A DNA stretch of 14,921 nucleotides from Oscillospiraceae bacterium (GCA_003499325.1 DNIP01000181.1:6441-21361); one strand, 5' to 3'; numbered from the stretch's first letter, positions 6,616-13,941 are shown. Notes: a model not told the origin generated them from the letters alone. A program made the numbers and translations.

Positions 6616-7319
6616 TGTCCGCGATCATCAAAAGGGAGCTAAGCTCCTATTTTAACTCGGCGATCGGCTATATCGTCCTCGCTGTATTCTACTTCTTCTC
6701 GGGGTTGTTCTTCTATATGTACTGCCTGCTGTCGAACACCACCTCGATGAGCTATGTGTTTTTGAGCATGCTGATGATCGTGATGCTGGTCATCCCGATC
6801 ATTACGATGAAGAGCTTTTCCGAAGAACGCAAGCAAAAAACCGATCAGGCGCTGTTGACCGCGCCGATCAGCCTGACCGAGATGGTGCTCGGCAAATTCT
6901 TCGGAGCGTTCCTCCTGTATTGCATCTGCAACGCGATCTATGTGCTTTATGCCGTCATCCTCTCGTTCTACGCGGCCCCCGACTGGGCGGTGTTCTTGAC
7001 CACCATGCTCGGCATGCTGCTGATGGGCGGCGCACTGATCGCGATCGATCTGTTTATCTCGGCGCTCACCGAGAGTCAGGTGATCGCGGCGGTCGTATCC
7101 ATCGGTATCGGACTGCTGATCTATATGCTGGATTCGCTGTCCAACGTGTTCAACGTCGATTGGCTGACCAACTTCTTGCGCAACATCTCCTTCGACGCGC
7201 ATTTCACCAACTTCATCAACGGAATCATCAATTTATCCAGTGTTGTCTTCTTCCTCTCTGTCATCGCGGTCTTTCTGTTCCTGTGCGTCAGAGTGTTTGA
7301 GAAGCGCCGCTGGAGCTAA
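6615..7319 (+). CDS. ABC-2 type permease (GldF-like), 234 aa
   Basis: Polytopic inner-membrane subunit paired with the preceding ATPase. Six hydrophobic segments are seen: about 14-38, 46-66, 93-118, 123-148, 155-175 and 203-225. Between the second and third lies the cytoplasmic stretch SFSEERKQKTDQALLTAPIS (about 68-87), a hallmark of this permease family that is expected to contact the ATPase. The length of about 235 aa matches short GldF-type permeases without a large extracellular domain. The ATG overlaps the upstream stop (TGATG), and GGAGG sits nine nt before it inside the ATPase gene, so translation is coupled. Cargo cannot be read from sequence; export or a force-transducing role are both possible. 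Confidence 0.9.
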   Translation: MSAIIKRELSSYFNSAIGYIVLAVFYFFSGLFFYMYCLLSNTTSMSYVFLSMLMIVMLVIPIITMKSFSEERKQKTDQALLTAPISLTEMVLGKFFGAFLLYCICNAIYVLYAVILSFYAAPDWAVFLTTMLGMLLMGGALIAIDLFISALTESQVIAAVVSIGIGLLIYMLDSLSNVFNVDWLTNFLRNISFDAHFTNFINGIINLSSVVFFLSVIAVFLFLCVRVFEKRRWS

Positions 7320-7330
7320 GGAGGTAGAAG

Positions 7331-8845
7331 ATGAAACAGAATAGAAATACCTCCGAGAATCAACAGACCAAGAAGCCGAAGAACCGCAAGCTCACCCGCG
7401 GCGCTATGTCCATCCTGCTAACGGCGCTGTTTATTGCGGCAGTCGTGCTGGTCAATATCATCCTCTCCGTCATCACCGACACCCATCCGCTGTATATCGA
7501 CGTGACCGAGAACGCGTCCTATCAGCTCCAGAAGGAAACCAAGGAGTACCTCGACGAGGTCAAGGAGCCTGTCGAGCTCTATGTGCTCCAAAAGGAGAGC
7601 GACTTTGAGAGCGGCGACAGCTCCACCTACAAATACCGCGTGCAGGCAAATAAGCTGATCCACGCGATCGATAATTACTCCGACAATATCACCCTGCATT
7701 ATGTCGATCTCGCCGCCGAGCCGACCTTCACGGCTCCCTATACACAGGTCGACTGGACAAAAAGCCATGCTGTGCTCGTCAAAAGCGGCGAGCTCTACCG
7801 CGCGGTCGACCTGACCGATCTGTTCACCTTCAATCAGGAGCAGTACAGCCAGTACGGCACCATCGTCATCACCGGTCAGAAGGTCGAGCAGGCGCTCACC
7901 ACCGCGATCGTCAACGTCACCACCAAGGAAAAGACCAAGGTGACCGTGCTTACAGGACAGGGCGAGCAGGATCTATCCGCCTTTACCAAGCTGCTCGAGA
8001 ACAACGCCTATGAGGTCGAGACCGTCAGTCTGCTCAATGAGTCGATCTCCGATGACAGCGAGTTCGTCATCATCTACGATCCCGACGTCGATCTCGACGA
8101 CAAGGCATATGAGACCCTGACCAAGTGGCTCGATAATGACGGCAAATTCGGTCACAACCTGTTCTACTTCCCGAACGATCAGCACGAGCTCAGCGACTTC
8201 CCGAATCTGAACGCCCTGCTCGCCGACTACGGCATGGAGATGCAGTACGGCTATATCTACGAGAACAGCGAGAACCACGTCATCCCCGGCGCGAACCACT
8301 ATATCTCCATCTATGACTACGGTGAGGACACCGCCTATACCGAGAACCTCCGCAACCCCTCCATCCCCGTCGTCATGATGCTAACCATGCCCGTCACCAT
8401 CACCGATGAAACGATGGCAAAGCCGCTGCTCAAATCCTCTGACAAGAGCTTCCTCTTCCCCAGAGATATGAAGGAGGAGGATATCAAGAGCTTTGAGCCC
8501 AAGACCGAATCCCTCAACGGCGCTGCGATCGGTGTCCGCAATGACGGCAAGGAGGGCAGCAAGAATTCCTCGGTCGTCGTCATCGGCTCCTATGAAGCTG
8601 TCACCGGCAACTACCTCTCCTCGACCGCATACAACAACGCCGCCTACTTCGTCAACCTCTTCAACACCCTGTCGAACCGCGAGGATATCAGCGTTGTGAT
8701 CGAGGGTAAGGATCCGTCCTCTAAAGAACTCGGTATCACCTCGATGAACGCGATCCTGTTCCCGTCTATTTTAGTACGCTTTGTTATCCCGATCGCCGTT
8801 CTGGTCATCGGACTGATCATCTGGATCCGCAGGAGGCATCAATAA
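7331..8845 (+). CDS. GldG-family membrane-anchored protein, 504 aa
   Basis: The third component of GldA/F/G-type ABC systems has a large extracytoplasmic domain held between two membrane anchors. Here a basic cytoplasmic tail (1-24) is followed by a membrane segment (about 25-48), an extracellular region of about 430 residues, and a C-terminal membrane segment (about 481-498) ending in IRRRHQ. The ectodomain starts with a region resembling the GldG/uncharacterised ABC domain (residues about 50-330, including VTVLTGQGEQDLSAF and FVIIYDPDVDLDD). AAGGAGG lies six nt before ATG, 11 bp after the permease stop. In Flavobacterium GldG is needed for gliding, but this organism type has no known gliding machinery, so that role should not be transferred. 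Confidence 0.85.
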   Translation: MKQNRNTSENQQTKKPKNRKLTRGAMSILLTALFIAAVVLVNIILSVITDTHPLYIDVTENASYQLQKETKEYLDEVKEPVELYVLQKESDFESGDSSTYKYRVQANKLIHAIDNYSDNITLHYVDLAAEPTFTAPYTQVDWTKSHAVLVKSGELYRAVDLTDLFTFNQEQYSQYGTIVITGQKVEQALTTAIVNVTTKEKTKVTVLTGQGEQDLSAFTKLLENNAYEVETVSLLNESISDDSEFVIIYDPDVDLDDKAYETLTKWLDNDGKFGHNLFYFPNDQHELSDFPNLNALLADYGMEMQYGYIYENSENHVIPGANHYISIYDYGEDTAYTENLRNPSIPVVMMLTMPVTITDETMAKPLLKSSDKSFLFPRDMKEEDIKSFEPKTESLNGAAIGVRNDGKEGSKNSSVVVIGSYEAVTGNYLSSTAYNNAAYFVNLFNTLSNREDISVVIEGKDPSSKELGITSMNAILFPSILVRFVIPIAVLVIGLIIWIRRRHQ

Positions 8846-10545
8846 TGGATGAGAATAAAAAGGAATTATTAGAGCCTGTCGAAAAGCCAACCGCGGCAGA
8901 TCCCGCTCCGACCGAATCCGCGACTGCCGATCATGCGGTTGAGATTGTTAATGCTCCCGATGATCAAAAGGAAGATGAGGCGCTCAACAGCTTTTTGAGC
9001 CGTGAGCAGGAAGTGAAGCAAGCGAAGCCCTCAAATAAGCGCAAGCCCCTTATCATCCTGATCGCCGCCGTCGCAGCGGTCGCGATCTTAGCCGTTCTGC
9101 TGATCGTCCTGCGAACCAATTCCAAAAAAACGGTAACGGAAGAAACGCCTGCGGCTGAGCTGTCGCTCAGCGTCAACAACGGCATGCATGAAGCGAATAT
9201 CGCGCTTGATGACAAGGGCAATATCCTGAAAAACGGCTCAGGCTCCCTGCTGGAATACGTCCCCGCACAGATCAAGCAGATCGACGTAGAGAACAAGGAC
9301 GGCTCTTTCAGCGTGACCGCCGAAACACCCTCGGGTGAAGCGACCGTTTACAAGCTCGTCGGCTTTGAGAAATATCCGATGCAGGAGGGCGTTGCCGACG
9401 ACATCGCCAAGCACAGCAGTGCGATCGAATTCACCCGTATCATCGAAACAAACGCCAACCTCGCCGACTTCGGTCTGGAGGAGCCCCGCGCTACCGCGAA
9501 GGTCACCTACACCGACGACACCTCGTCGATCATCCGCGTCGGCAACGAGGCGGCGGGAGAAGCAGGTACCTATGTCGCGTTCGGCACCTCCAAGGACGTT
9601 TATCTGGTCAACAGCACCGACGTGCAGAGCTTCCTCTACAGCGTCAACAATTTCATCAGCCTGAACATCACCGATAAGATGGAGGACAGCAATAACGCCG
9701 AGTTTTCCAAGGCGACGATCAGCGGCTCGCGTTTTGACGATGAGATCGTCCTCGTCCCAAACAAGGATGAAGCCATCACGGCGGCGTATCTGATGACAGC
9801 GCCGATCGAGATGCCCGCCAACGCGATCGAAGCGGGCGATATTGCGGGCAATATCCGCGGTCTGTACGCGGAATCGGTCGTCTGCGTCAATCCGAGCGAC
9901 GATCAGCTCTCCTCCTACGGTGTGGGCAAGCCCTATGCGCAGATCGACGCGACCTATCCCGATACTGAAATCTCCCTGCGGTGCTCCGCGCCCAAGGACG
10001 ACGGCATCGTCTATATCTATAATCCTGACAAGAACGTGATCTACTCCATCCAGCTCGCGGCGGTATGCTGGGCTAAGACGAGCGTCGAGCTTCTCATGCC
10101 CGAGAACCCGATGAACGCCAAGCTCCGCTATATCGACAAGATCGCTTTCTCGGCGGGCAGCACCGATTTCACGCTGGACATCAAGACGACGGTCGAAGAG
10201 AACACCGACGACAGCGGCAACGAGCAGGAGAACACGACCTCCACCGCCGCCTATAACGGCAAGGAGCTCAATGCCGATGACTTCAACGTATTCTACCAGA
10301 ATATCGCGATGATCAAGAACAGCGGCGCCGCGGAGTCCGACGACAAGGATAAGGTGATGACCGTCACCTTTAGCTACACGACCGACCGCTCCGCCGATAC
10401 CCTCACCGTATACGGCGGCGACGGCTCCAAGTATGTCATGGCATATAACGGAAAGACCATCGGCACTGTCAGCAAGACCTACATCAACAGCCTGATCGAG
10501 GGCGCCGAAAACCTGATCGCAGGCAAAGCCGTGGCAGGACTGTAG
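8845..10545 (+). CDS. DUF4340-type membrane-anchored protein, 566 aa
   Basis: Last gene of the ABC/GldG operon. An acidic, Pro/Ala-rich cytoplasmic N-terminus of about 65 residues precedes one membrane helix (about 68-89). An extracellular region of about 475 residues follows, with Gly/Asp-rich beta-type sequence and phrases such as YKLVGFEKYPMQEG, FGLEEPRATAKVTY and YGVGKPYAQIDATY. These repeated 'LEEPRA/VGKPYA' units fit the repeated DUF4340 architecture. No enzymatic motif is seen. The start overlaps the GldG-like stop (TAATG), with AGGAGG eight nt upstream. Known: DUF4340 proteins often sit next to GldG-like genes, and their role is not established. I infer an outward-facing partner of the complex, possibly a substrate-binding or wall-contact part. 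Confidence 0.82.
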   Translation: MDENKKELLEPVEKPTAADPAPTESATADHAVEIVNAPDDQKEDEALNSFLSREQEVKQAKPSNKRKPLIILIAAVAAVAILAVLLIVLRTNSKKTVTEETPAAELSLSVNNGMHEANIALDDKGNILKNGSGSLLEYVPAQIKQIDVENKDGSFSVTAETPSGEATVYKLVGFEKYPMQEGVADDIAKHSSAIEFTRIIETNANLADFGLEEPRATAKVTYTDDTSSIIRVGNEAAGEAGTYVAFGTSKDVYLVNSTDVQSFLYSVNNFISLNITDKMEDSNNAEFSKATISGSRFDDEIVLVPNKDEAITAAYLMTAPIEMPANAIEAGDIAGNIRGLYAESVVCVNPSDDQLSSYGVGKPYAQIDATYPDTEISLRCSAPKDDGIVYIYNPDKNVIYSIQLAAVCWAKTSVELLMPENPMNAKLRYIDKIAFSAGSTDFTLDIKTTVEENTDDSGNEQENTTSTAAYNGKELNADDFNVFYQNIAMIKNSGAAESDDKDKVMTVTFSYTTDRSADTLTVYGGDGSKYVMAYNGKTIGTVSKTYINSLIEGAENLIAGKAVAGL

Positions 10546-10562
10546 GATTTTAGCCATAAAAA

Positions 10563-10589
10563 AGACCCCACTCACACGAGTGGGGTTTC
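10563..10589. terminator. Operon terminator, bidirectional hairpin, copy 1
   Basis: ACCCCACTC (10565-10573) pairs with GAGTGGGGT (10578-10586) around ACAC. On the plus strand TTTC follows; on the minus strand the stem is followed by CTTTTTTA. It can therefore end both the DUF4340 operon and convergent transcription from the membrane-protein gene at 10807. It begins 17 bp after the DUF4340 stop. An exact 27-bp copy lies at 10774-10800. Confidence 0.88.
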
Positions 10590-10773
10590 AGTTTGTCGAA
10601 AAAGTAATATTAAGTTTTGTGAACTGTCATCCTGAGGGTGCGCCCGAAGGATCTTATAGTGCAATCTATCCAATTATATTACACCTATCATGTGTAATCT
10701 GACGGAAAATGTGCACTTTCAGATTCTTCGCTAATCGCTCAGAATGACAATTATAAAGTTTTTCTACAGCCTG
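10589..10773. mobile_element. 185-bp fully palindromic MITE-like insertion
   Basis: Ends CAGTTTGTCGAAAAAGT (10589-10605) and, on the opposite strand, CAGGCTGTAGAAAAACT (10757-10773) match 13/17. Nested pairs run to the centre: GTCATCCTGAG (10626-10636) with CTCAGAATGAC (10738-10748); GAAGGATCT (10646-10654) with AGATTCTTC (10721-10729); AGTGCA (10658-10663) with TGCACT (10712-10717); ATTACAC (10678-10684) with GTGTAAT (10692-10698). It has no coding capacity. The 'GTCATCCTGAG...GAAGGATCT' half is familiar as a dispersed repeat in many bacterial genomes. It abuts terminator copies on both sides. Confidence 0.8.
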
Positions 10774-10800
10774 AGACCCCACTCACACGAGTGGGGTTTC
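10774..10800. terminator. Terminator hairpin, copy 2
   Basis: Exact 27-bp repeat of 10563-10589: stem ACCCCACTC (10776-10784) with GAGTGGGGT (10789-10797). On the plus strand it is followed by TTTCTTGTGTTT, a usable T-tract. On the minus strand it is followed by CTCAGG and lacks a T-run, so termination for the minus gene would rely on copy 1. It lies six bp from the stop codon of the minus-strand gene. Confidence 0.75.
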
Positions 10801-10806
10801 TTGTGT

Positions 10807-11280
10807 TTATTCACTTTTTATCGATAAATAATACCGATAGTTCACGCCGTTGAGGATCGCGTGCATCTGCACTGCGAAGATGAATACGGCGGAGGACAGA
10901 ACCGAGATCAGGTTAAAAAGGAAGTTCGCGTGTATCGCGCCGTTGACCTGTCCCATAATCAGTGTGACCAAGCTGATGATGAAGGAAACGACCATCACGA
11001 TATCCGCTGTCTTTGCCTGCGGATGGGAGAAGAATACGATGATCCCGGGCTTTCCCTTTTGCGTCTCGGCAGGATCGCTGTTCTGCTTGCGGAATTGTGT
11101 GAAGCGGTAGAACATGAAGTAGCCGAGCAGCAGGAACAAAAAGAACAGCAGTCCGCCGATGAATGAGATCGACTTTGCCACACCGTTGTCCACGCTGTCG
11201 AATACGGCGCATAACAGCGCCAGCGACGAGATCAGCAGAAAGAGGATCGTCCGCTTCATATATGGTATGCCTTTTTCCAT
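10807..11280 (-). CDS. Small four-helix membrane protein of unknown function, 157 aa
   Basis: I do not recognise the family. Four hydrophobic segments are visible: about 10-28, 38-58, 92-110 and 118-140. A charged cytoplasmic-type loop (59-91, TQFRKQNSDPAETQKGK) separates the two pairs. No catalytic motif or cysteine pair is seen. ATG at 11280 has GGAG seven nt upstream and is preferred over the internal ATG at residue 8, whose upstream AAGG is poorly spaced. It follows the FHA gene by 48 bp on the same strand with no promoter seen between them, so the two are probably co-transcribed and the protein may work with the FHA protein at the membrane (inference). It converges on the DUF4340 operon and shares its terminator. 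Confidence 0.78.
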   Translation of the reverse strand: MEKGIPYMKRTILFLLISSLALLCAVFDSVDNGVAKSISFIGGLLFFLFLLLGYFMFYRFTQFRKQNSDPAETQKGKPGIIVFFSHPQAKTADIVMVVSFIISLVTLIMGQVNGAIHANFLFNLISVLSSAVFIFAVQMHAILNGVNYRYYLSIKSE

Positions 11281-11302
11281 TTTACCACTCCATCATATTG
11301 CA

Positions 11303-11320
11303 CGGCGCTATTTTGCGCCG
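11303..11320 (-). other. Intercistronic hairpin between the FHA and small membrane-protein genes
   Basis: CGGCGC (11303-11308) pairs perfectly with GCGCCG (11315-11320) around a 6-nt AT loop. On the minus strand no T-run follows, so it is unlikely to terminate fully. It may be a stabilising or processing stem within a two-gene transcript. Confidence 0.5.
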
Positions 11321-11328
11321 CTGTATGT

Positions 11329-12114
11329 TTATCCGATGAACTCAAATTCTTCGTTCGATAATCTTATCCTGTCGCCGGGGATCAGCGCGACCTCCTGATT
11401 GGGCGCGAGCTTCTTGCCATTGATATAGGTGCAGTTGGTCGAGCCCAGATCCCTGATATAGCATTTGCCCGAGCGCACCTTGAGCTTGGCGTGTCTGCGG
11501 CTGACCGAGTTATTGTTGGTGATGCAGTAATCCACCTTGGAACTCTCTTTCCCGATGTAAAAATCGGGTTGACTGATCACGATCTCTTCCTCGCCGTTTT
11601 TGCGCTTGATGGTGAAGCTGACGCCATCCATATCGAGCGATACCGTCTCGCTCGCTCCCTCCGCGGTGACTCTCTCCATCGGGTCATCCACTCCGAAATC
11701 ATCGGGATCCTGCGCGCGTGAGACCGGCTGTTCGATCGGGCGATTCACCACGGGCTTCATCGGCTGATTGGCGGCAGGGTTCCCGGACATATCCATCGGC
11801 CGAATATGATGATAGTTCTCCGCGTTTGTCGGCATAGGAGGATACTGAGCGGGAGGGAGATCATGATTCTCCTTCTTCTTGCTGATGAGCACGACCAGCA
11901 GTACGACCACTGTGACCAGCGCCAGCACCAGAAAGATGATGATAAAAACAAGCATGCCGAATACAGACTCGGGGATCTCAGCGCGCGTCAGTGATATCGC
12001 CGTTTCAGCATACGCGGACGCCTGCACGGCAGTCCCCGTCGCCATACCGATCAGCATGACGAGGATCGACAGTATCCCGAGCCATTTTCTCATCCCTTTG
12101 TCAGTGAAACGCAT
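11329..12114 (-). CDS. FHA-domain membrane protein with signal peptide, 261 aa
   Basis: Likely phospho-threonine-binding protein at the membrane. From the start at 12114: basic n-region and hydrophobic core (1-30) with an ASAYA-type cleavage site near residue 36; a short outside stretch; a strong membrane helix (about 51-79) followed by SKKK; a Pro-rich linker (about 86-145); and a C-terminal FHA domain (about 178-261). The FHA core shows YIGK (186-189), SRRHA (205-209), DLGSTNCT (222-229) and INGKKL. The usual GR Arg is Lys189, and the usual N-G after ST is N-C; the key Ser205, His208 and Asn227 are present. I chose ATG 12114 because GGGAGG lies six nt upstream; an in-frame ATG at 12147 lacks a site. 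It is preceded by a consensus promoter. Confidence 0.88.
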   Translation of the reverse strand: MRFTDKGMRKWLGILSILVMLIGMATGTAVQASAYAETAISLTRAEIPESVFGMLVFIIIFLVLALVTVVVLLVVLISKKKENHDLPPAQYPPMPTNAENYHHIRPMDMSGNPAANQPMKPVVNRPIEQPVSRAQDPDDFGVDDPMERVTAEGASETVSLDMDGVSFTIKRKNGEEEIVISQPDFYIGKESSKVDYCITNNNSVSRRHAKLKVRSGKCYIRDLGSTNCTYINGKKLAPNQEVALIPGDRIRLSNEEFEFIG

Positions 12115-12146
12115 TTTCTTCCTCCCGATAGCTGTATGGTCAATCA

Positions 12147-12176
12147 AGCGATCAACGTGATCCGCGTCGAATCGCT
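12147..12176 (-). promoter_or_regulatory. Inverted repeat in the FHA leader
   Basis: AGCGAT (12147-12152) and ATCGCT (12171-12176) flank an imperfect GATCAACGTGATC dyad. It lies between the promoter and the FHA start, about 30 bp before the ATG. It could be an mRNA stem or an operator; no regulator site is recognised. Confidence 0.35.
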
Positions 12177-12252
12177 ATGAATAATATCTGCTTAATTCGC
12201 ATAAAAATTCTGTTTGTCCGAAACGGCATATGCTGCTCCCAGTATATTTTTT

Positions 12253-12281
12253 ATTATAACATTCCGCAAAAAATCTGTCAA
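12253..12281 (-). promoter_or_regulatory. Perfect consensus sigma-A promoter of the FHA gene
   Basis: On the minus strand: TTGACA (12276-12281), exactly 17 bp, TATAAT (12253-12258). Transcription would start near 12246, giving a leader of about 130 nt before ATG 12114. Both hexamers are 6/6. Confidence 0.85.
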
Positions 12282-12282
12282 T

Positions 12283-12308
12283 AAAAAGCCGTCCGCCACA
12301 GGTTTTTT
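12283..12308 (-). terminator. Possible weak terminator after the GNAT gene
   Basis: AAAAAGCC (12283-12290) can pair with GGTTTTTT (12301-12308), eight pairs with one G-U, followed on the minus strand by the -35 of the FHA promoter. The stem is AT-rich and weak. A second stem, GATCGG/CCGATC (12326-12331/12344-12349), lies nearer the GNAT gene but lacks a T-run. No better candidate is seen in 12148-12390. Confidence 0.3.
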
Positions 12309-12390
12309 CTCTGTATTTTCAGTCGGATCGGCATGGGTGCTCCCCGATCTATTTCCCGTCTTGCTCACTCATATTTTTGCATATTTTTTG

Positions 12391-12858
12391 TTATCTGAGC
12401 CGTTTTTCCATCATCGTTTTCAGCGGCTCCATGCCCATTTTTTGATAGAATCGCTCCGCCGAGGGGTTGACGCGCCAAACATTCAGCGTCACGCTGTCGC
12501 ATCCGTTCTCCTTCGCGACCGTGAGCACATGCTCATACAGCTTCTCGCCGATATGCTTTCTACGATACGGCGCGTCCACGCACAGATCGTCGATATACAG
12601 CACCTTGCGGGCGTGCAGCTGCTCCGACTCGAGCGTGATTTGGTAGATACAAAAGGCGTAGCCCATCACCGTGCCGTCCTCCTCGTATACAAAGATCGGG
12701 GTCATGTCGTCGGCAATGATGCCCTTAAGCTCCTCTGTCGTATATTTTTTTTCGCCGTTTTTAAAGATATCGGGACGGCCGTCGGCGTGCAGCTGCTGTA
12801 CCTGATACAACAGCACATTCAAACGGTCGATATCCGTATTTTTCGCTCTTCTGATCAT
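12391..12858 (-). CDS. GNAT-family N-acetyltransferase, 155 aa
   Basis: Transfers an acetyl group from acetyl-CoA to an amine; cytoplasmic. The whole chain is one GNAT fold. Beta4 YIDDLCVD (88-95) leads into the acetyl-CoA loop RRKHIG (99-104) of motif A. LNVWRVNPSAERFYQKMGM (125-143) is motif B with the usual Asn and the Tyr of the FYQKMGM turn. The pattern resembles ribosomal-protein/protein or polyamine-type acetyltransferases, but the substrate cannot be named. AAGGAG lies five nt before ATG. It starts 12 bp after the stop of the upstream dehydrogenase on the same strand, so the two form an operon. Confidence 0.92.
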   Translation of the reverse strand: MIRRAKNTDIDRLNVLLYQVQQLHADGRPDIFKNGEKKYTTEELKGIIADDMTPIFVYEEDGTVMGYAFCIYQITLESEQLHARKVLYIDDLCVDAPYRRKHIGEKLYEHVLTVAKENGCDSVTLNVWRVNPSAERFYQKMGMEPLKTMMEKRLR

Positions 12859-12870
12859 ATTATCTCCTTC

Positions 12871-13818
12871 TCAGCTCACCACGTGGGTCGGTGTGCCGTT
12901 CAAAAAGTTCCTGATATTATCCGCGACGATCCCCATCAATCGCCGGCGGGTCTCCAGCGGCGCCCATGCGACGTGCGGCGTGATGACGCAGTTCTTCGCC
13001 TCCATCAACAGGCAATCCTCCTCCATCGGCTCCACACGCAGAACGTCCAGACACGCGCCGCCGAGGTGCTCGCTCTCGAGCGCGTCATACAGATCCTGTT
13101 CCACTACTACGCCGCCGCGCGCCGTGTTGACGAACAGCGCGCCCTTCTTCATCTTAGAGAAAGTGTCCTTGTTGAACAGATCCTCGGAGTCGGCGTTGAG
13201 CGGGCAGTGCACGCTAACGATATCGCTCTCGCACAGCAAGCGCTCAAAGCTGACCTGCTCCACGTTCGGCACCTTCTTCACACTGCGGTTGTAGCCGATG
13301 ACGCGCATCCTGAAGGCGTTCGCGATCGCCGCTACCTCCTGACCGATCGCGCCGAGTCCCACGATGCCCAGCGTTTTCCCCATCAGCTCGTTGAGCGGAT
13401 AAACAAAGGGCGAGAAGGTCGGACTTCGCTTCCATCTGCCGTCCTTTACATAGCGATCATACGCCGAAATCTGATTGTAATGCGCCAGGATCAGCGCAAA
13501 GGTCTGCTGCGCGACCGACTGGGTTGAATACGATCCCGCGTTGCACACGGTGATCCCGTGCGCGCGGCAGTAGTCAATGTCGATATTGTTGTAGCCTGTC
13601 GCGAAAACGCCGATATATTTGAGCTGTTTAGCGAGCCGCAGGGTGTGGCTGTCAAGCAGCGTTTTGTTGCATAATACGATGTCCGCGTCCGCGATTGCCT
13701 CGGCGACCTCCTCATATCGGAGCAGTCCGTAGGACACGACCTCTCCGAACTCACTCAGGCAGTCGGCTGTCACCAGCTCGTCGACGACAGTCTGCGCGTC
13801 TGTCAAAACGATTTTCAT
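12871..13818 (-). CDS. D-isomer-specific 2-hydroxyacid dehydrogenase (glycerate/hydroxypyruvate-type), 315 aa
   Basis: NAD(P)-dependent interconversion of a 2-oxoacid and a D-2-hydroxyacid; cytoplasmic, usually dimeric. From ATG 13818: N-terminal catalytic half with FATGYNNIDIDYC (about 72-84), Rossmann loop GLGAIG (154-159), and catalytic Arg234 (NTARGG), Glu263 (VEP) and His282 (TPHVAWA). The NxGSYST..VAQQTFALIL stretch resembles glycerate dehydrogenases. After the second Rossmann strand it reads YNRS (176-179), with Asn where NAD-specific enzymes usually have Asp, so cofactor choice is open. ATG 13818 is preferred because AGAGGT lies eight nt before it. ATG 13824, two codons earlier, is only two nt from that site. 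The GNAT gene follows. Exact substrate not determined. Confidence 0.92.
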   Translation of the reverse strand: MKIVLTDAQTVVDELVTADCLSEFGEVVSYGLLRYEEVAEAIADADIVLCNKTLLDSHTLRLAKQLKYIGVFATGYNNIDIDYCRAHGITVCNAGSYSTQSVAQQTFALILAHYNQISAYDRYVKDGRWKRSPTFSPFVYPLNELMGKTLGIVGLGAIGQEVAAIANAFRMRVIGYNRSVKKVPNVEQVSFERLLCESDIVSVHCPLNADSEDLFNKDTFSKMKKGALFVNTARGGVVVEQDLYDALESEHLGGACLDVLRVEPMEEDCLLMEAKNCVITPHVAWAPLETRRRLMGIVADNIRNFLNGTPTHVVS

Positions 13819-13838
13819 TCGCATTCACCTCTTTTGAG

Positions 13839-13867
13839 ATTGTACCACAAATCTCCTGCCCCCGCAA
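13839..13867 (-). promoter_or_regulatory. Possible promoter of the dehydrogenase-GNAT operon
   Basis: On the minus strand: TTGCGG (13862-13867), 17 bp, TACAAT (13839-13844). The -10 is good (5/6) and the -35 poor (3/6). Transcription would start almost at the ribosome site, leaving a very short leader, which lowers confidence. Confidence 0.35.
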
Positions 13868-13882
13868 CCGAAAATCCCGTCA

Positions 13883-13911
13883 TTTACAAACCCTCTATTA
13901 TTTGCTATCAT
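13883..13911 (+). promoter_or_regulatory. Promoter of the unrecognised gene at 13942
   Basis: TTTACA (13883-13888), 17-bp spacer, TATCAT (13906-13911), with TG one base upstream of the -10 (extended -10). Transcription would start near 13918, about 24 nt before ATG 13942. This placement also rules out an upstream in-frame ATG at 13834. Confidence 0.65.
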
Positions 13912-13941
13912 ATAGTCAGATCAAATCCCTCGGAGGAAGCT

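Noticed and set aside
9238..10575. 445-codon antisense frame over the DUF4340 gene
   Set aside because: Same type of shadow. It runs into the terminator hairpin, has no ribosome site, and its composition is not protein-like.
10589..10773. Insertion as a complete insertion sequence
   Set aside because: Only 185 bp, no reading frame for a transposase; at best a non-autonomous element.
12115..12147. Upstream in-frame ATG of the FHA gene at 12147
   Set aside because: No ribosome site there; GGGAGG is correctly spaced for ATG 12114, and the shorter form gives a normal signal peptide.
12214..13527. 437-codon plus-strand frame across the FHA promoter, GNAT and dehydrogenase genes
   Set aside because: It is antisense to two genes with complete conserved motifs and crosses their intergenic signals; no domain is recognisable.
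13834..13941. Upstream in-frame ATG extending the gene at 13942 by 36 codons
   Set aside because: It would start upstream of the TTTACA/TATCAT promoter and lacks a ribosome site, while ATG 13942 has GGAGG at good spacing.
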